DNA of 64,000 nucleotides from MGIIa-K1 sp964577145 (GCA_964577145.1 CAZNXM010000007.1:1-64000), one strand, 5' to 3'. Shown: positions 18,279 through 27,564, counted from the stretch's first letter. Program-made: numbers and translations. Notes: generated from the letters alone by a model not told the origin.

Positions 18279-19507
18279 TCCTCAACCTTGATGCGCTGCA
18301 ATAGCATGAATAGCAGGATTATCGCGACGATGAGGCTACCTGAGATAACAAGGGTGCCCGATAGTATTCCTTCGTCTGAATTACCTTCGATTATAGGGTC
18401 TTCATCAAGTGAAGAAGTATTTCTATCCCACATTGCCAATGTGGCAATGACATCGAGGCCGGTTTGAAGCCCAGATTCAACTCCACCTCTACCTCCAGCA
18501 AGAGTATTGAGGGTAGTTACCGAATCTGATTGGGCGTGTTTTGGAGTTTGTTCACAGGAGTCACCTTCCTCCATAATGTACTGATGTTGCCCCCTAAGCC
18601 ATGTTGCAGCATGCCCTGCCATGATGAAATTGTAATGATCGGAATTCCCCTTGGTATCATCAATTACCCTAACCCATTCTGTAGGATGTTCTAATTCCGT
18701 ATTTGCTTCTCTTAAAATATTTTGAAGTGAAGATGCATTTGTTCGCATATCATCTGTAACCTCAAGCCCTCTTTCCTCGTAATAAGACCAGTCTTCTTCA
18801 GGAGAAGTGAACATGTAAAGTGTCCAATAATCCTCATCGCATCCGCTTGCTTGCGAGGCTGCGGGGGTTGGAACTGGCCAATTCAATGCAAACATATCGA
18901 GATTGAGGTATGTTACTTCCACATCAGATGGAATCTGCTCTTGGACAAAATGGAGGCTACCCATGCCTCCTCCTTCGGAAGAGCCGCTGCCTTGCCATTC
19001 CTCGTAATCCCACCATGCTAATTTCCAAGTGTGCTCAGGAGTGGTATTCCACTGAGCAAAAACCCGTGCCAACTCGAGCAGAGACCCCGAACCTGTTCCG
19101 TCATCATATGCTCCCGATGAAGAACAACCGGCGTAAGTAACGCCGTTTAGGGGTGGTGGAGAATAGCAAATCGCATCATGGTGGGCTCCAACAACTATCC
19201 ATTCATCGGAAATGTGTCCTGGAATTGTCACAACAATATTTTCACAATTTGAACATTCACTGGTAGTAAATGGTTGGCGTTCGACTTCATATCCCATCGC
19301 TTGCAATTCTGAAGCTATCCAATTCCTATTATTCTCATTGGCAGAAGTATCGATTTTTCTATACCCAAATTGGGTCATAGTGACCATGTTATCGTATGCA
19401 TTTGAGCCTTCAGGCCACGCAATTTCCTCAAGCCCATCGCTTTCGACTAATTCTCCGGGCATAAGCGAAAGAAGGAGGATGGAGCATACCCAGAATACGC
19501 CCCGCAT
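18263..19507 (-). CDS. Secreted, membrane-anchored M28-family zinc aminopeptidase
   Basis: Extracellular exopeptidase of about 414 aa, likely feeding on proteins. An N-terminal signal peptide (MRGVFWVCSILLLSLMPG) precedes the M28 domain. The metal ligands and catalytic residues are visible: GAHHDA (His and Asp), GAYDDGTGSG (bridging Asp), DYEEW (catalytic Glu pair), YLNLDMF and DHYNFIMAG. A C-terminal hydrophobic span (GTLVISGSLIVAIILLFMLL) followed by basic residues anchors it in the membrane. I start at ATG 19507, although the frame opens at TTG 19522. Cysteines in SECSNC and AGCSSS suggest disulfides. It overlaps the glycosyltransferase gene tail to tail. Confidence 0.87.
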   Translation of the reverse strand: MRGVFWVCSILLLSLMPGELVESDGLEEIAWPEGSNAYDNMVTMTQFGYRKIDTSANENNRNWIASELQAMGYEVERQPFTTSECSNCENIVVTIPGHISDEWIVVGAHHDAICYSPPPLNGVTYAGCSSSGAYDDGTGSGSLLELARVFAQWNTTPEHTWKLAWWDYEEWQGSGSSEGGGMGSLHFVQEQIPSDVEVTYLNLDMFALNWPVPTPAASQASGCDEDYWTLYMFTSPEEDWSYYEERGLEVTDDMRTNASSLQNILREANTELEHPTEWVRVIDDTKGNSDHYNFIMAGHAATWLRGQHQYIMEEGDSCEQTPKHAQSDSVTTLNTLAGGRGGVESGLQTGLDVIATLAMWDRNTSSLDEDPIIEGNSDEGILSGTLVISGSLIVAIILLFMLLQRIKVEDYNES

Positions 19508-19623
19508 GCAAGTACATCTCAACGGACCTATTTCATTTCACAGGCAACTCGTATTGAATTGCTAAGATAATTTTTCACAATTACAGCCGTTGCCTTCATG
19601 GAGGTAATACCGGTGGCCCGAAC

Positions 19624-21681
19624 ATGCAGCCTGTTCAGAGCGTGGCCATCATCGGCGCAGGAAACATGGGTTCCGGAATTGCGCAAAAGACCGCACAGGA
19701 AGAATTCGATGTCCAGATGGTAGACCGAGAGGCTCAATGGGTTGAGCGTGGCCAAGGAATAATCGCAGATTTCCTTGCTGAAGCCGTCGAGAGGAGAATC
19801 TTCTCTCCAGAACAGGTAGAAGAGATCAATGGTCGTATTACTGGCGTAATTGGAACTGAAAATACGGCTGCTGATACCGATTTAGTCATTGAAGCGGTTT
19901 TCGAAGATTTTGACATAAAAACCGCGGTATTCAACACTCTCAACGAAGTATGTGGAGAGAACACTATTCTAGCCTCAAACACTTCTTCACTATCTGTAAA
20001 TGACCTCGCTGCTGCAAGTGGTAGACCTGATAGATTCGTAGGACTCCACTTCTTCTACCACCCAGCAAAAAATCGCCTTGTTGAAGTAATTCCCGGCAAT
20101 GATTCATCGCAAGAAACCATAGATAGAACAGTCCAATATTGCCGTGGCCTCGGTAAGGTCGTGATTCTATGCAAGGACCGTCCTGGTTTCGTAGTAAACC
20201 GTTTCTTCGTACCTTGGTTAAACGAAGCCTGCCTCTTATTGCAAGAAGGCGTGGCTAGTGCTGCAGCAATCGATGCGGTTGCAATGAAGGCTTTCAGAAT
20301 CGGAATGGGGCCGTTTGCATTGATGAATCTCACCGGGCCGCCAATCGCACTGCATTCAACAGATTATCTTGCAGAGCAACTCGATACACCTCGTTATTTC
20401 GGCGCAGAAAATTTGCGGGAGATGGTTGAAGCCGGAGATATGTGGGAGATTGGTGATGATGTCGATTGCTCTGATGAAGTAGCTTCGGTGATAAAGACAA
20501 GATTACTTGGCCAGATTTTTGCAGTAGCCGGACAAATTGTCGATGAAAAAATCTGTTCTATGGAGGATGTAGACCGTGGAGCAAAGGTTGGACTACGATG
20601 GGCTCGAGGTCCATTTGAACTTGCAAACCGAATCGGTATCGATAATGCAAGAGCATATGCAGAGGATTACTGTGAATTAGCAAATTTCCAAATTCCTGAA
20701 GTATGGAATAGAGATTCTCCCTTCGAATTCAACTATGTCGACCTTAGTGTCGATGATGGTATTGCAACTGTGACAATCAACCGACCAGAAGCAATGAATG
20801 CTCTCAATGAAACCGTAGTCAACCAACTCGGAGCAGTTCTTGATAATGCAAATGCAGATGCAGCTGTTCACACAATCGTATTGGATGGTGCTGGCAAAGC
20901 ATTCGTGGCGGGTGCAGATGTCAAGTTCTTTGTTGACAAAATACGTGCAGACTCACTTACTGACATCTATGATTTCACTGCAAATGGTCATGTGGTTCTA
21001 GACAAATTGGAATCGTCTAGTAAGACTACTATTGCCCTAACAACTGGTTTGGCACTAGGTGGCGGCCTAGAACTCGCTTTAGCATGCGATTTCCGGATTG
21101 GCACACGCAAGACGCAATTCCGATTCCCTGAGACAAGCATAGGAATTTTCCCCGGTCTTGGAGGAACACAGCGCCCAGCACGGATCTGTGGTATTCCGGC
21201 AGCACGCTGGGCTGTTCTTGCTGGAAATTTCATGGATGCGCAAACCGCAGCAGATCTTGGACTTGTCAGCCATCTTGTGGATATTTCAGAAGTCGATTCT
21301 ACCATTTTAGCAATTGCAACAAGTGGTAAACCCGAAAACAAATATCCAGGAATACCAACTTCTCCTGATTCAAAGGTCGCTACTTTCGCAACGTCATTCT
21401 ACTGTGATGAAAATATGGATTCACTACTTTCGGGTATGTGCCCTGAAGGTTTCGACGCTGAAGACCGTACGGTTACTCGCCAACTCAAGGCGCTATCTCG
21501 TACTGCTCCAATCGCACTCAAGATGGCTAACATCTTGATCGATGCTGCAGGAAATACCGACCTCCAAACGGGGCTTGCAATGGAATTGGATGGTTTGGAT
21601 TCTATCTTTTCTACTGCTGATTCACTCGAGGGGCTTTCTGCTCTAATCGAAGGCCGAAAGCCAACATACCGCAATGAATAA
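19624..21681 (+). CDS. Fused 3-hydroxyacyl-CoA dehydrogenase / enoyl-CoA hydratase
   Basis: Catalyses two consecutive beta-oxidation steps: hydration of enoyl-CoA and NAD-dependent oxidation of 3-hydroxyacyl-CoA. Residues 1-355 of 685 are the dehydrogenase, with an NAD-binding GAGNMGSGIAQ at residue 11, SNTSSLSV, and the catalytic-region HFFYHPAKN; the C-terminal dimer domain is duplicated. From about 367 the enoyl-CoA hydratase/crotonase domain follows, with FVAGADVKFF, ALGGGLELALACDFRIG and PETSIGIFPGLGGTQR. The dehydrogenase-first order is that of archaeal fusions, opposite to bacterial FadB. It would act with acyl-CoA dehydrogenase and thiolase encoded elsewhere. The HxlR regulator starts 51 bases downstream. 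Confidence 0.93.
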   Translation: MQPVQSVAIIGAGNMGSGIAQKTAQEEFDVQMVDREAQWVERGQGIIADFLAEAVERRIFSPEQVEEINGRITGVIGTENTAADTDLVIEAVFEDFDIKTAVFNTLNEVCGENTILASNTSSLSVNDLAAASGRPDRFVGLHFFYHPAKNRLVEVIPGNDSSQETIDRTVQYCRGLGKVVILCKDRPGFVVNRFFVPWLNEACLLLQEGVASAAAIDAVAMKAFRIGMGPFALMNLTGPPIALHSTDYLAEQLDTPRYFGAENLREMVEAGDMWEIGDDVDCSDEVASVIKTRLLGQIFAVAGQIVDEKICSMEDVDRGAKVGLRWARGPFELANRIGIDNARAYAEDYCELANFQIPEVWNRDSPFEFNYVDLSVDDGIATVTINRPEAMNALNETVVNQLGAVLDNANADAAVHTIVLDGAGKAFVAGADVKFFVDKIRADSLTDIYDFTANGHVVLDKLESSSKTTIALTTGLALGGGLELALACDFRIGTRKTQFRFPETSIGIFPGLGGTQRPARICGIPAARWAVLAGNFMDAQTAADLGLVSHLVDISEVDSTILAIATSGKPENKYPGIPTSPDSKVATFATSFYCDENMDSLLSGMCPEGFDAEDRTVTRQLKALSRTAPIALKMANILIDAAGNTDLQTGLAMELDGLDSIFSTADSLEGLSALIEGRKPTYRNE

Positions 21682-21731
21682 CGGTGTGAGCATTACACTA
21701 TGTTTTATCTCTAACACCACTTGGGCCAATC

Positions 21732-22190
21732 ATGCCTGAGCCAGCATTGGTACTATCAACCGACGTTCTAGACGAAGTTGAATCGAGCATCAACAATACA
21801 ATTTCCAATGGACGCAAGATTCGTGATATTCTATCTGAGCACTCCAATCATGGTCCTTGGAATACCGATTGGGAGGTTGAAGCCGCTGTAGAAGCTCTGC
21901 ATGTTTTTGGTAGCCGATGGACTATCGAGATTCTCGCCACCCTCTACATTGCTGGCCCACGTAGATTCAACCAACTCAAAACTCTACTAGCGGGCATTTC
22001 GAGTCGTACTCTTTCAGACAAGTTGCGTTTCCTTACCGAAGAGGGATTAGTTATCCGCCAGGTGGATGATGGACCACCGGTTAGGGTAGCATACATCCTC
22101 TCAGACCATGGCATCACCTGTGGCCGTCTTCTTTCTCCATTAGTAGCACATCTCAAGATTCATCTCGGCTCAATTATTCCACCAAAGTAA
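21732..22190 (+). CDS. HxlR-family winged-helix transcriptional regulator
   Basis: DNA-binding regulator of 152 aa. After a ~45-residue N-terminal segment, residues 50-145 form the HxlR winged helix: FGSRWTIEILATLYIAGPRR, then FNQLKTLLAGISSRTLSDKL as the recognition region, LTEEGLVIRQ, and a beta wing. HxlR proteins normally work as dimers and often control a neighbouring catabolic gene. The beta-oxidation fusion gene just upstream on the same strand is the obvious candidate, but no operator is visible. No cysteine pair suggests redox sensing. Confidence 0.85.
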   Translation: MPEPALVLSTDVLDEVESSINNTISNGRKIRDILSEHSNHGPWNTDWEVEAAVEALHVFGSRWTIEILATLYIAGPRRFNQLKTLLAGISSRTLSDKLRFLTEEGLVIRQVDDGPPVRVAYILSDHGITCGRLLSPLVAHLKIHLGSIIPPK

Positions 22191-22240
22191 GCACACGGGA
22201 GACCGAATGCATTACAAGAGACCGAGTTAGCACTCAATAC

Positions 22241-22891
22241 ATGGCACTGATTAGTCAGTGGATCAACCAGCGGCCTTGGCTCGCTGCTGGAATTGCTGGT
22301 GCAACCGGCGGATTCGCAGGACTGGCAGGTAGTGTCTTCGGTGGAATCGGATTCTCAAGAGGAGTGATAGACACCTCGATAAGAGAATTTGAACACCCTA
22401 TTCGCCGCCGTATTCTGAATACACTAGATGCGAAGCCGGGTTTGTGCTATCGTGAACTCCAAAGCGCACTCAGTACTGCTAACGGTACTCTAAGACATCA
22501 TCTCGATGTATTACAATCACGACGCTCCATTACCATCTATTCCATCAATGGACGAACATGCTACTTCGCTGGCGCTCCTAGCCAAGTTGAAGTTTTGAAA
22601 GGGATGAATGTTAACGAAGAAGAAGCCGCTGTTAGGATGCCTATTGGTCTCTCATTGGTTCAACGCCTAATTATTGAAGATATCAAAGTGAATGGAGTAC
22701 CTCGCTCTCAAGCCGCTCTCGCACGAAGAATCGGACGTACACGCGCAACTGTTCACTCCGCACTCAAAGTTCTACGCCGAAGAGGTATCCTTCGTGAAGA
22801 TAAGATTGAATTTGCACCTCACCTAATTGATGAGAGTGTGTGGAATAGTTCCAGAACCATTGATTATGACTGGTCTGATGACCGACGCTAA
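22241..22891 (+). CDS. Membrane-anchored protein with two winged-helix domains
   Basis: Unnamed regulator of 216 aa. The N-terminus is a glycine-rich hydrophobic segment (about residues 13-42, possibly a hairpin through the membrane). Next is an ArsR/MarR-like winged helix (HPIRRRILNTLDAKPGLCY, then LRHHLDVLQSRRSI, about 47-105). A second helix-turn-helix follows near 150-190 (SQAALARRIGRTRATVHSAL). The cytosolic part would bind DNA while tethered to the membrane. It lies 50 bases after the HxlR gene on the same strand and ends stop-to-stop with the dihydrouridine synthase gene. The signal it senses is unknown. Confidence 0.72.
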   Translation: MALISQWINQRPWLAAGIAGATGGFAGLAGSVFGGIGFSRGVIDTSIREFEHPIRRRILNTLDAKPGLCYRELQSALSTANGTLRHHLDVLQSRRSITIYSINGRTCYFAGAPSQVEVLKGMNVNEEEAAVRMPIGLSLVQRLIIEDIKVNGVPRSQAALARRIGRTRATVHSALKVLRRRGILREDKIEFAPHLIDESVWNSSRTIDYDWSDDRR

Positions 22892-23905
22892 TCACTGCGA
22901 TAACATAGCCATTATCGCATCTCCTAATTCCTCAGAATTAGATACTTCATGCATACTTGAACGTGCGGCTTTGGCTCCTGGTAAGCCTTTGGTGAATGCT
23001 ACTGCATGTCGTTTCATCCATTTTGGTCGCAGCCCAGTAGTTGCCCGTGCCAACTCGAGATACCTATTCCAGCACCATCGTCTTGTAGCAAATGTTCTCG
23101 CAATATCTTCCAATTCATACCACTCATCATTTACCCAAGGCAACTCAGATTCTTCCATCCAACCAAGTCCTACCTTGATTTCTCCAAATACACTTGGACG
23201 ACCAATTGCACCCCTGCCAATCATCAATCCTGCAGCTCCTGTTGTCTCAAGACATAATGCTGCAGATTCAGTATCTACGACATCGCCATTTGCAACAACT
23301 GGAACATCTACTGAATCTACGACATCTTTGATGTAAGTCCAATCTGCCTCTCCACTGTAGCGTTGTTTCAATGTTCTACCATGAATGCAAAGTCTCTGTA
23401 CTCCAACTTCCTCTAGACCAATGGAAATGGGGACTGCATTGTTATCCCTTCGACCTGTCCCCATGCGCATCTTTGCAGTTACTGGTGCAGATACCTCCTC
23501 AATGATACGTTCAGACATTGAAATCAAATCCTCTGGTTGCCCCATCAATGCTGCACCAGCACAGATTTTGGTAACCTTTGGTGCGGGACATCCGAAATTG
23601 AGGTCGATGATATCGGCTTTCTCATCAAGCATACTTGCTGCTAATGCCATCTCCTCTGGATCTCCGCCGAAAATTTGGGGAATAAAGGGTCGCTCATCGG
23701 GATGATTTTCAAGACGTGTCCACGATTTGGCTACGTCGCGAGTAAGTGCTGCAGAAGATGTGAATTCTGTGATAGTCAAATCAGCTCCACACTCTCTTGC
23801 AAGTAATCGAAATGGCAATTCGCTAACACCTGCCATCGGTGCTAGATGGAGTGAACGTTGATTTCCATCCCATTCACCGGGTGCTGACTCGATTATCGAA
23901 GTCAT
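22892..23905 (-). CDS. dus: tRNA-dihydrouridine synthase
   Basis: Flavoenzyme that reduces uridine to dihydrouridine in tRNA D-loops. The 337-aa TIM barrel carries the family motifs: LAPMAGVSELPFRLL at the N-terminus, LNFGCPAPKV with the catalytic cysteine, TAKMRMG, LCIHGRTLKQRYSGEADW, VVANGDV and GLMIGRGAIGRP. The length is typical of DusB-like proteins. The C-terminal helical domain includes YLELARATTGLRPKWMKRHA. The gene precedes nothing in an operon: it lies just downstream of a winged-helix gene on the same strand with a 11-base spacer, so co-transcription with that regulator is likely. Confidence 0.92.
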   Translation of the reverse strand: MTSIIESAPGEWDGNQRSLHLAPMAGVSELPFRLLARECGADLTITEFTSSAALTRDVAKSWTRLENHPDERPFIPQIFGGDPEEMALAASMLDEKADIIDLNFGCPAPKVTKICAGAALMGQPEDLISMSERIIEEVSAPVTAKMRMGTGRRDNNAVPISIGLEEVGVQRLCIHGRTLKQRYSGEADWTYIKDVVDSVDVPVVANGDVVDTESAALCLETTGAAGLMIGRGAIGRPSVFGEIKVGLGWMEESELPWVNDEWYELEDIARTFATRRWCWNRYLELARATTGLRPKWMKRHAVAFTKGLPGAKAARSSMHEVSNSEELGDAIMAMLSQ

Positions 23906-23916
23906 CGTATCACTGC

Positions 23917-25008
23917 TCAGGACATCGCTTCTTCAAGCATCTGGGCGACGCGACGTATTCGACGTAGAATTCTGTCAAGTGGTTCAGAACCTCGCTTGCA
24001 ATGCATTGTGACACTCTCTCCTACTAGGCGGTGCCCTAGAGGAAGGCGGCCTCCGAGTAAGTTGAGTAATAGCATCTGCTCTCTAGCATCCATTTTCTTC
24101 AATTCCTTAGCGACGATTTCAGGTGTCAAGTTACCCTTCTTCAAGCGTTTGAATATCGAATTAGGAGCACTAAGCCTCTCAAAGCCTCCTTTCTTTAACA
24201 TCCAATCTTCTCCACGCCGTCCATATTGAGTATTCATCGCAGTCCAAAGAGCAGTGGATAGCCTATCTGTTCGAGGGACTCTCTCTACGAGACCAGTTTG
24301 ACGAAAACGTTCGAGAATTCTACCCACGCGAGGCTTAGGTGCACCTATGGTAGCAGCAGCTTCATCGATGGATAATGGATGAGGTGTGGCTAATAGTATG
24401 CGATAAAGGCGCTCACTAATCGAATCTGCAAGTATCTCCTTTCCTGGCCTCTCACCAAGTAGGCCAATGTCTGCCATACATCTGCTGAAATCACTTTCTC
24501 CTTCACCAGCAGGAGTCCATTCACGTACTCTAATCGATGCCATTCCAGCATCATCGGCAGGTAACTCAATGTCCATTCGTACATCATCTCCTCTTTGCCA
24601 ATCCGCAGAAATATTCGCCAACCTATGCTGATGTACCAATACAGCCATTGTTGCCATAGAATTGATTGCATTAGCAAGAGTGCCACCTGATAGATGATAG
24701 CGACGCCATCCATTCCCACTGGTTGAAGACACTAGTCCTGCCGATACGAGTCTAGTGAAGTGGTGATGAATCGCAGCAGGTGTCAATGCCAAATCATCTG
24801 CAAGGTCTCTAGTTTCATGGCCTTTCGAAGGATTGGCAAGAAGGTGTTCCTTTAGGATTCTATGAATTGGTGAAAAGATGTCACCATCTGCTGTTGCTTC
24901 GCCCCTTCGCCGTAGCAAACACATCGTGTCGATCATCCAAGAAATAAGATTGTCAACATCTCTTTCGGTTCCCGGCAAAGGAATTTCAACCAAACGGAGA
25001 TCAAACAT
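23917..25008 (-). CDS. Winged-helix transcriptional regulator with two HTH domains
   Basis: Not a family I can name; 363 aa and soluble. One ArsR-like winged helix lies near residues 45-105 (ETRDLADDLALTPAAIHHHF, then LVSAGLVSSTSGNG). A second is near 200-260 (LSIDEAAATIGAPKPRVGRI, then FRQTGLVERVPRTDR). Between them is a beta-rich segment. The C-terminal ~100 residues are basic and helical. I start at ATG 25008, just inside the frame's TTG 25011. It probably heads a transcription unit with the dihydrouridine synthase gene. The two DNA-binding domains in one chain suggest recognition of an asymmetric or long operator, which is inference. Confidence 0.7.
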   Translation of the reverse strand: MFDLRLVEIPLPGTERDVDNLISWMIDTMCLLRRRGEATADGDIFSPIHRILKEHLLANPSKGHETRDLADDLALTPAAIHHHFTRLVSAGLVSSTSGNGWRRYHLSGGTLANAINSMATMAVLVHQHRLANISADWQRGDDVRMDIELPADDAGMASIRVREWTPAGEGESDFSRCMADIGLLGERPGKEILADSISERLYRILLATPHPLSIDEAAATIGAPKPRVGRILERFRQTGLVERVPRTDRLSTALWTAMNTQYGRRGEDWMLKKGGFERLSAPNSIFKRLKKGNLTPEIVAKELKKMDAREQMLLLNLLGGRLPLGHRLVGESVTMHCKRGSEPLDRILRRIRRVAQMLEEAMS

Positions 25009-25078
25009 CAAACCTAACGCCTAGTCGACAGCCTTTGAAGACTACGCGGCAAACGCCGCTTGAGAAACGATTAGTGTC

Positions 25079-25678
25079 TCAGAAAGTAGATTCCCACTCG
25101 TCGACGTCCTGAGTTTCAGCCCAAGCTTCATCGGTGGTTTCTCCACGTACCTTGAGAACTTCGCGTGCGAGAATCCAGTAGAGTAGTGCAAGAGAGCGGC
25201 GACCCTTGTTGTTCGCAGGTAGTGCGAGGTCAACGTTACGGAGATTGTTGTTTGCATCACAGATTCCTACGATTGGGAGTCCTGTGTTAACCGCTTCACG
25301 AAGTGCTTGCTGGTCAGCTGCTGGGTCGGTAACGAAAAGGATGTCAGGCTCGACATAGGAACGAAGAGCGGGGTTGGTCAATGAACCTGGAATGAAGCGG
25401 CCGACTGCTGCACGAGCGCCGATTGCCTCTGCAAATAGACGAGCAGGTCGCTGTCCATATTGGCGAGCGGAAACAACCATGATGTTTGCAGACTCGTAGC
25501 GGTTGAGGAAATTTGCAATAGTACGAATTCGAGAATCGGTGATGTTGATGTCGATTAAGTAGAGACCATCCGCACGGACTTCCTGAATGAAGGTAGCCAT
25601 ATCGGCACTCTTCTGCTGGGTACCGATGTGAACGGCATGCGTCTCATAGAGCTCGTTATCGACGAGTAGTTCTGTCAT
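25079..25678 (-). CDS. rps2: Small ribosomal subunit protein uS2
   Basis: Structural protein of the 30S subunit, 199 aa, the archaeal/eukaryotic short form. Recognised by VHIGTQQKSADM, a DGLYLIDINITDSRI stretch, the NIMVVSARQYGQRPA segment, FIPGSLTNPALR, and PDILFVTDPAADQQAL with GLPIVGICDANNNLRNVD. The ATG at 25678 has a CTGAGGTC Shine-Dalgarno-like sequence about 10 bases upstream, and a TTATTTAG element further upstream (near 25715) could be its TATA box. In many archaea rps2 sits with enolase, MEMO or RNA polymerase subunits; none is adjacent here. Confidence 0.95.
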   Translation of the reverse strand: MTELLVDNELYETHAVHIGTQQKSADMATFIQEVRADGLYLIDINITDSRIRTIANFLNRYESANIMVVSARQYGQRPARLFAEAIGARAAVGRFIPGSLTNPALRSYVEPDILFVTDPAADQQALREAVNTGLPIVGICDANNNLRNVDLALPANNKGRRSLALLYWILAREVLKVRGETTDEAWAETQDVDEWESTF

Positions 25679-25836
25679 AGAAAGACCTCAGCGTTCGGGC
25701 CACATGCCCCCCCTAAATAACCGCTTCGTATGCGCTTGAGCATCTATATCGCCCGCAGTATTACGAAAAATAGCAAAATGATGTCGGGGCAACCTTGAAT
25801 TCACAGTGTCTACACGACTGAATCCTAGGCGAGCCC

Positions 25837-27018
25837 ATGACTACCGATAATGAGTCACCTCTCCATCATGCAGAGGAATCTGACGATGGATTTTGGCGTA
25901 ATTCAAAAGGTGAGGCATTGCATGTTTCGGCTAGTGACTTGGAGCGCCATGCCTATTGTCCATTGTCATGGCAATTAGCCCGAAAAGGAAAGCCGGGTCG
26001 TGGAGAAGCCGTTCAGGCAGGAAGGGTTGCTCACGCAGAAATTCATAAGCGTGTGGAAGATTTCAAAGCCAAACAATTCGATTTACGCCGTGCACTTGTC
26101 ATCTGGTCCTGGTGGTTTGCAATCGTTCTAGTCATCATTGCAGATAGTATTGTTTTCTCGACACTAGATGATGAGATAAGGCCACCAATAGACATGGCAA
26201 AGTTCCTTGCAATGCTTGCGGTATCTTGGTTAGGAGTAGGTTTGCTCGCAATTTACTTTCCTTGGCGACAATGGATTAACTTTCCAACAGAGGAAGATGA
26301 ATACAAAGCAAAAATCGAGAATTTGAACGATATCATAATCGAACCAACCCTCCAACCTATCGGGTTCATTGGCGGTTGGTCGCAAGGTGGGAGAGTCGAG
26401 GCAGGACTACTATTGGGATCTATCATATTGGGTGTTCACGCCATAGGGTTAACATGGGCTGAAAATAAGGAAAATGCCGCATTCATTCTCATTATCATGG
26501 CAACGATTTGGACACTTATCGCTTCATGGCAATTACAGAAAGCACTGCTAGCAGACAATGCTCTCGAAATCGCCCGTCTGGAAGCTGGGATAGAAGAAAA
26601 TGTTGATGTCGCTTACTCAGATGACGAATCCACTGCTGGTTTACTAATTGACAAAGAAACTGGTCTGAGAGGGAGACCTGACCAAATCGTCATTGTTGAT
26701 GGAGAATTTATTCCGGTCGAGCAAAAGACCGGGAAAATTCCTAACAAGCCTCACAAGTCACACCAAATGCAATTATTAGCATACATTTTCCTTGTCGCAT
26801 CTACTACTGGACGGGCTCCACCATATGGCGTACTGCGTTACGGCCCTGAAAGTATTCACACGATTCAATGGAATGAAAAATCAAGTTCAAGGTTAATGGC
26901 GTCAACCAAAGAAATTCAGCGCCTAATGGTTCAAGGTGGCGCAGAGAGAAATCATACTCGAAAGGGGAAGTGTGCTAGTTGTTCACGTCGCTATGCTTGT
27001 GATTCAAGTCTGGTTTAA
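25837..27018 (+). CDS. Membrane-embedded Cas4-like PD-(D/E)XK nuclease with Fe-S cysteines
   Basis: RecB/Cas4-type nuclease of 393 aa interrupted by membrane segments. C41 (HAYCPLSW) pairs with the C-terminal C379, C382 and C388 (CASCSRRYAC), the four-cysteine 4Fe-4S pattern of Cas4. The nuclease core has H66 (RVAHAEIH), D282 (GRPDQ), the E295-x-K297 motif (VEQKTGK), and Q312/Y316 (QLLAY). Between the N-terminal helix and the catalytic strands, residues 85-232 hold four hydrophobic spans (about 86-107, 121-142, 186-207, 213-231). The nuclease lobes would therefore lie on the cytosolic face. No CRISPR array or other cas gene is present. It may act in DNA repair or in defence against incoming DNA at the membrane, which is inference. 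Confidence 0.82.
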   Translation: MTTDNESPLHHAEESDDGFWRNSKGEALHVSASDLERHAYCPLSWQLARKGKPGRGEAVQAGRVAHAEIHKRVEDFKAKQFDLRRALVIWSWWFAIVLVIIADSIVFSTLDDEIRPPIDMAKFLAMLAVSWLGVGLLAIYFPWRQWINFPTEEDEYKAKIENLNDIIIEPTLQPIGFIGGWSQGGRVEAGLLLGSIILGVHAIGLTWAENKENAAFILIIMATIWTLIASWQLQKALLADNALEIARLEAGIEENVDVAYSDDESTAGLLIDKETGLRGRPDQIVIVDGEFIPVEQKTGKIPNKPHKSHQMQLLAYIFLVASTTGRAPPYGVLRYGPESIHTIQWNEKSSSRLMASTKEIQRLMVQGGAERNHTRKGKCASCSRRYACDSSLV

Positions 27019-27564
27019 CTATTCCATAACGCAATCTTCTGGCGCAGTTGGATATTTGATGCAATCACGCTCAATTGTGATTAGAACATGGAATGAATCT
27101 TCCATTTGCCCTTCGACTCCATACCCTCTTGCCTCAACGGTCAGAGTCCAAGTTCCCATTGCCAATGGTTGGAACAAATCTTTCTCTAGTGTACTATCTG
27201 AATCCGTTAATCGTTCTGACCACACGGTCTCTCCATCTGCACTGATTAATGAGGCTTCGACATATCTAACCCCATCGGGAACTGGGATATTTTCTCCAAA
27301 TGGAATTGACGCTGAAAGATAGGCTCCAATTCTAGTGACGTGCTCATCGACCTCGAATTGCTGATCTGCTTCATATGGAGAGATAGTCAGTGGTGAAACA
27401 AAATTATGGGAAAGAGCGATTTTTTCCTGTAGCGTTCCTTCCTCTGGTTCCATCATCATACCTTCAACAAATTCGCGGGCTGGAACCAAACCAATACATC
27501 CTGCACTCGACATCAAAATGATGGTGAGCATGAAGAAAGCAGGCAAGACTCTCCGGGTTCGCAT
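27019..27564 (-). CDS. Predicted surface lipoprotein
   Basis: Hypothetical secreted protein of 181 aa. The N-terminal hydrophobic stretch (FFMLTIILMSSAGC) ends in a lipobox-like SAGC, so cysteine about 23 is the likely lipid attachment site. The mature part is beta-rich and looks like a single beta-sandwich, for example TWTLTVEARGYG and FHVLITIERDC. No enzyme motif is visible. A second cysteine near the C-terminus (ERDC, and PEDC) may form a disulfide. Its TAG stop codon directly abuts the stop codon of the convergent Cas4-like nuclease gene. The upstream 154-base spacer to the next gene holds only its promoter, as far as I can see. Confidence 0.7.
   Translation of the reverse strand: MRTRRVLPAFFMLTIILMSSAGCIGLVPAREFVEGMMMEPEEGTLQEKIALSHNFVSPLTISPYEADQQFEVDEHVTRIGAYLSASIPFGENIPVPDGVRYVEASLISADGETVWSERLTDSDSTLEKDLFQPLAMGTWTLTVEARGYGVEGQMEDSFHVLITIERDCIKYPTAPEDCVME

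Noticed and set aside
25837..27018. CRISPR-Cas locus suggested by the Cas4-like nuclease
   Set aside because: No repeat-spacer array and no cas1, cas2 or effector gene in the window.
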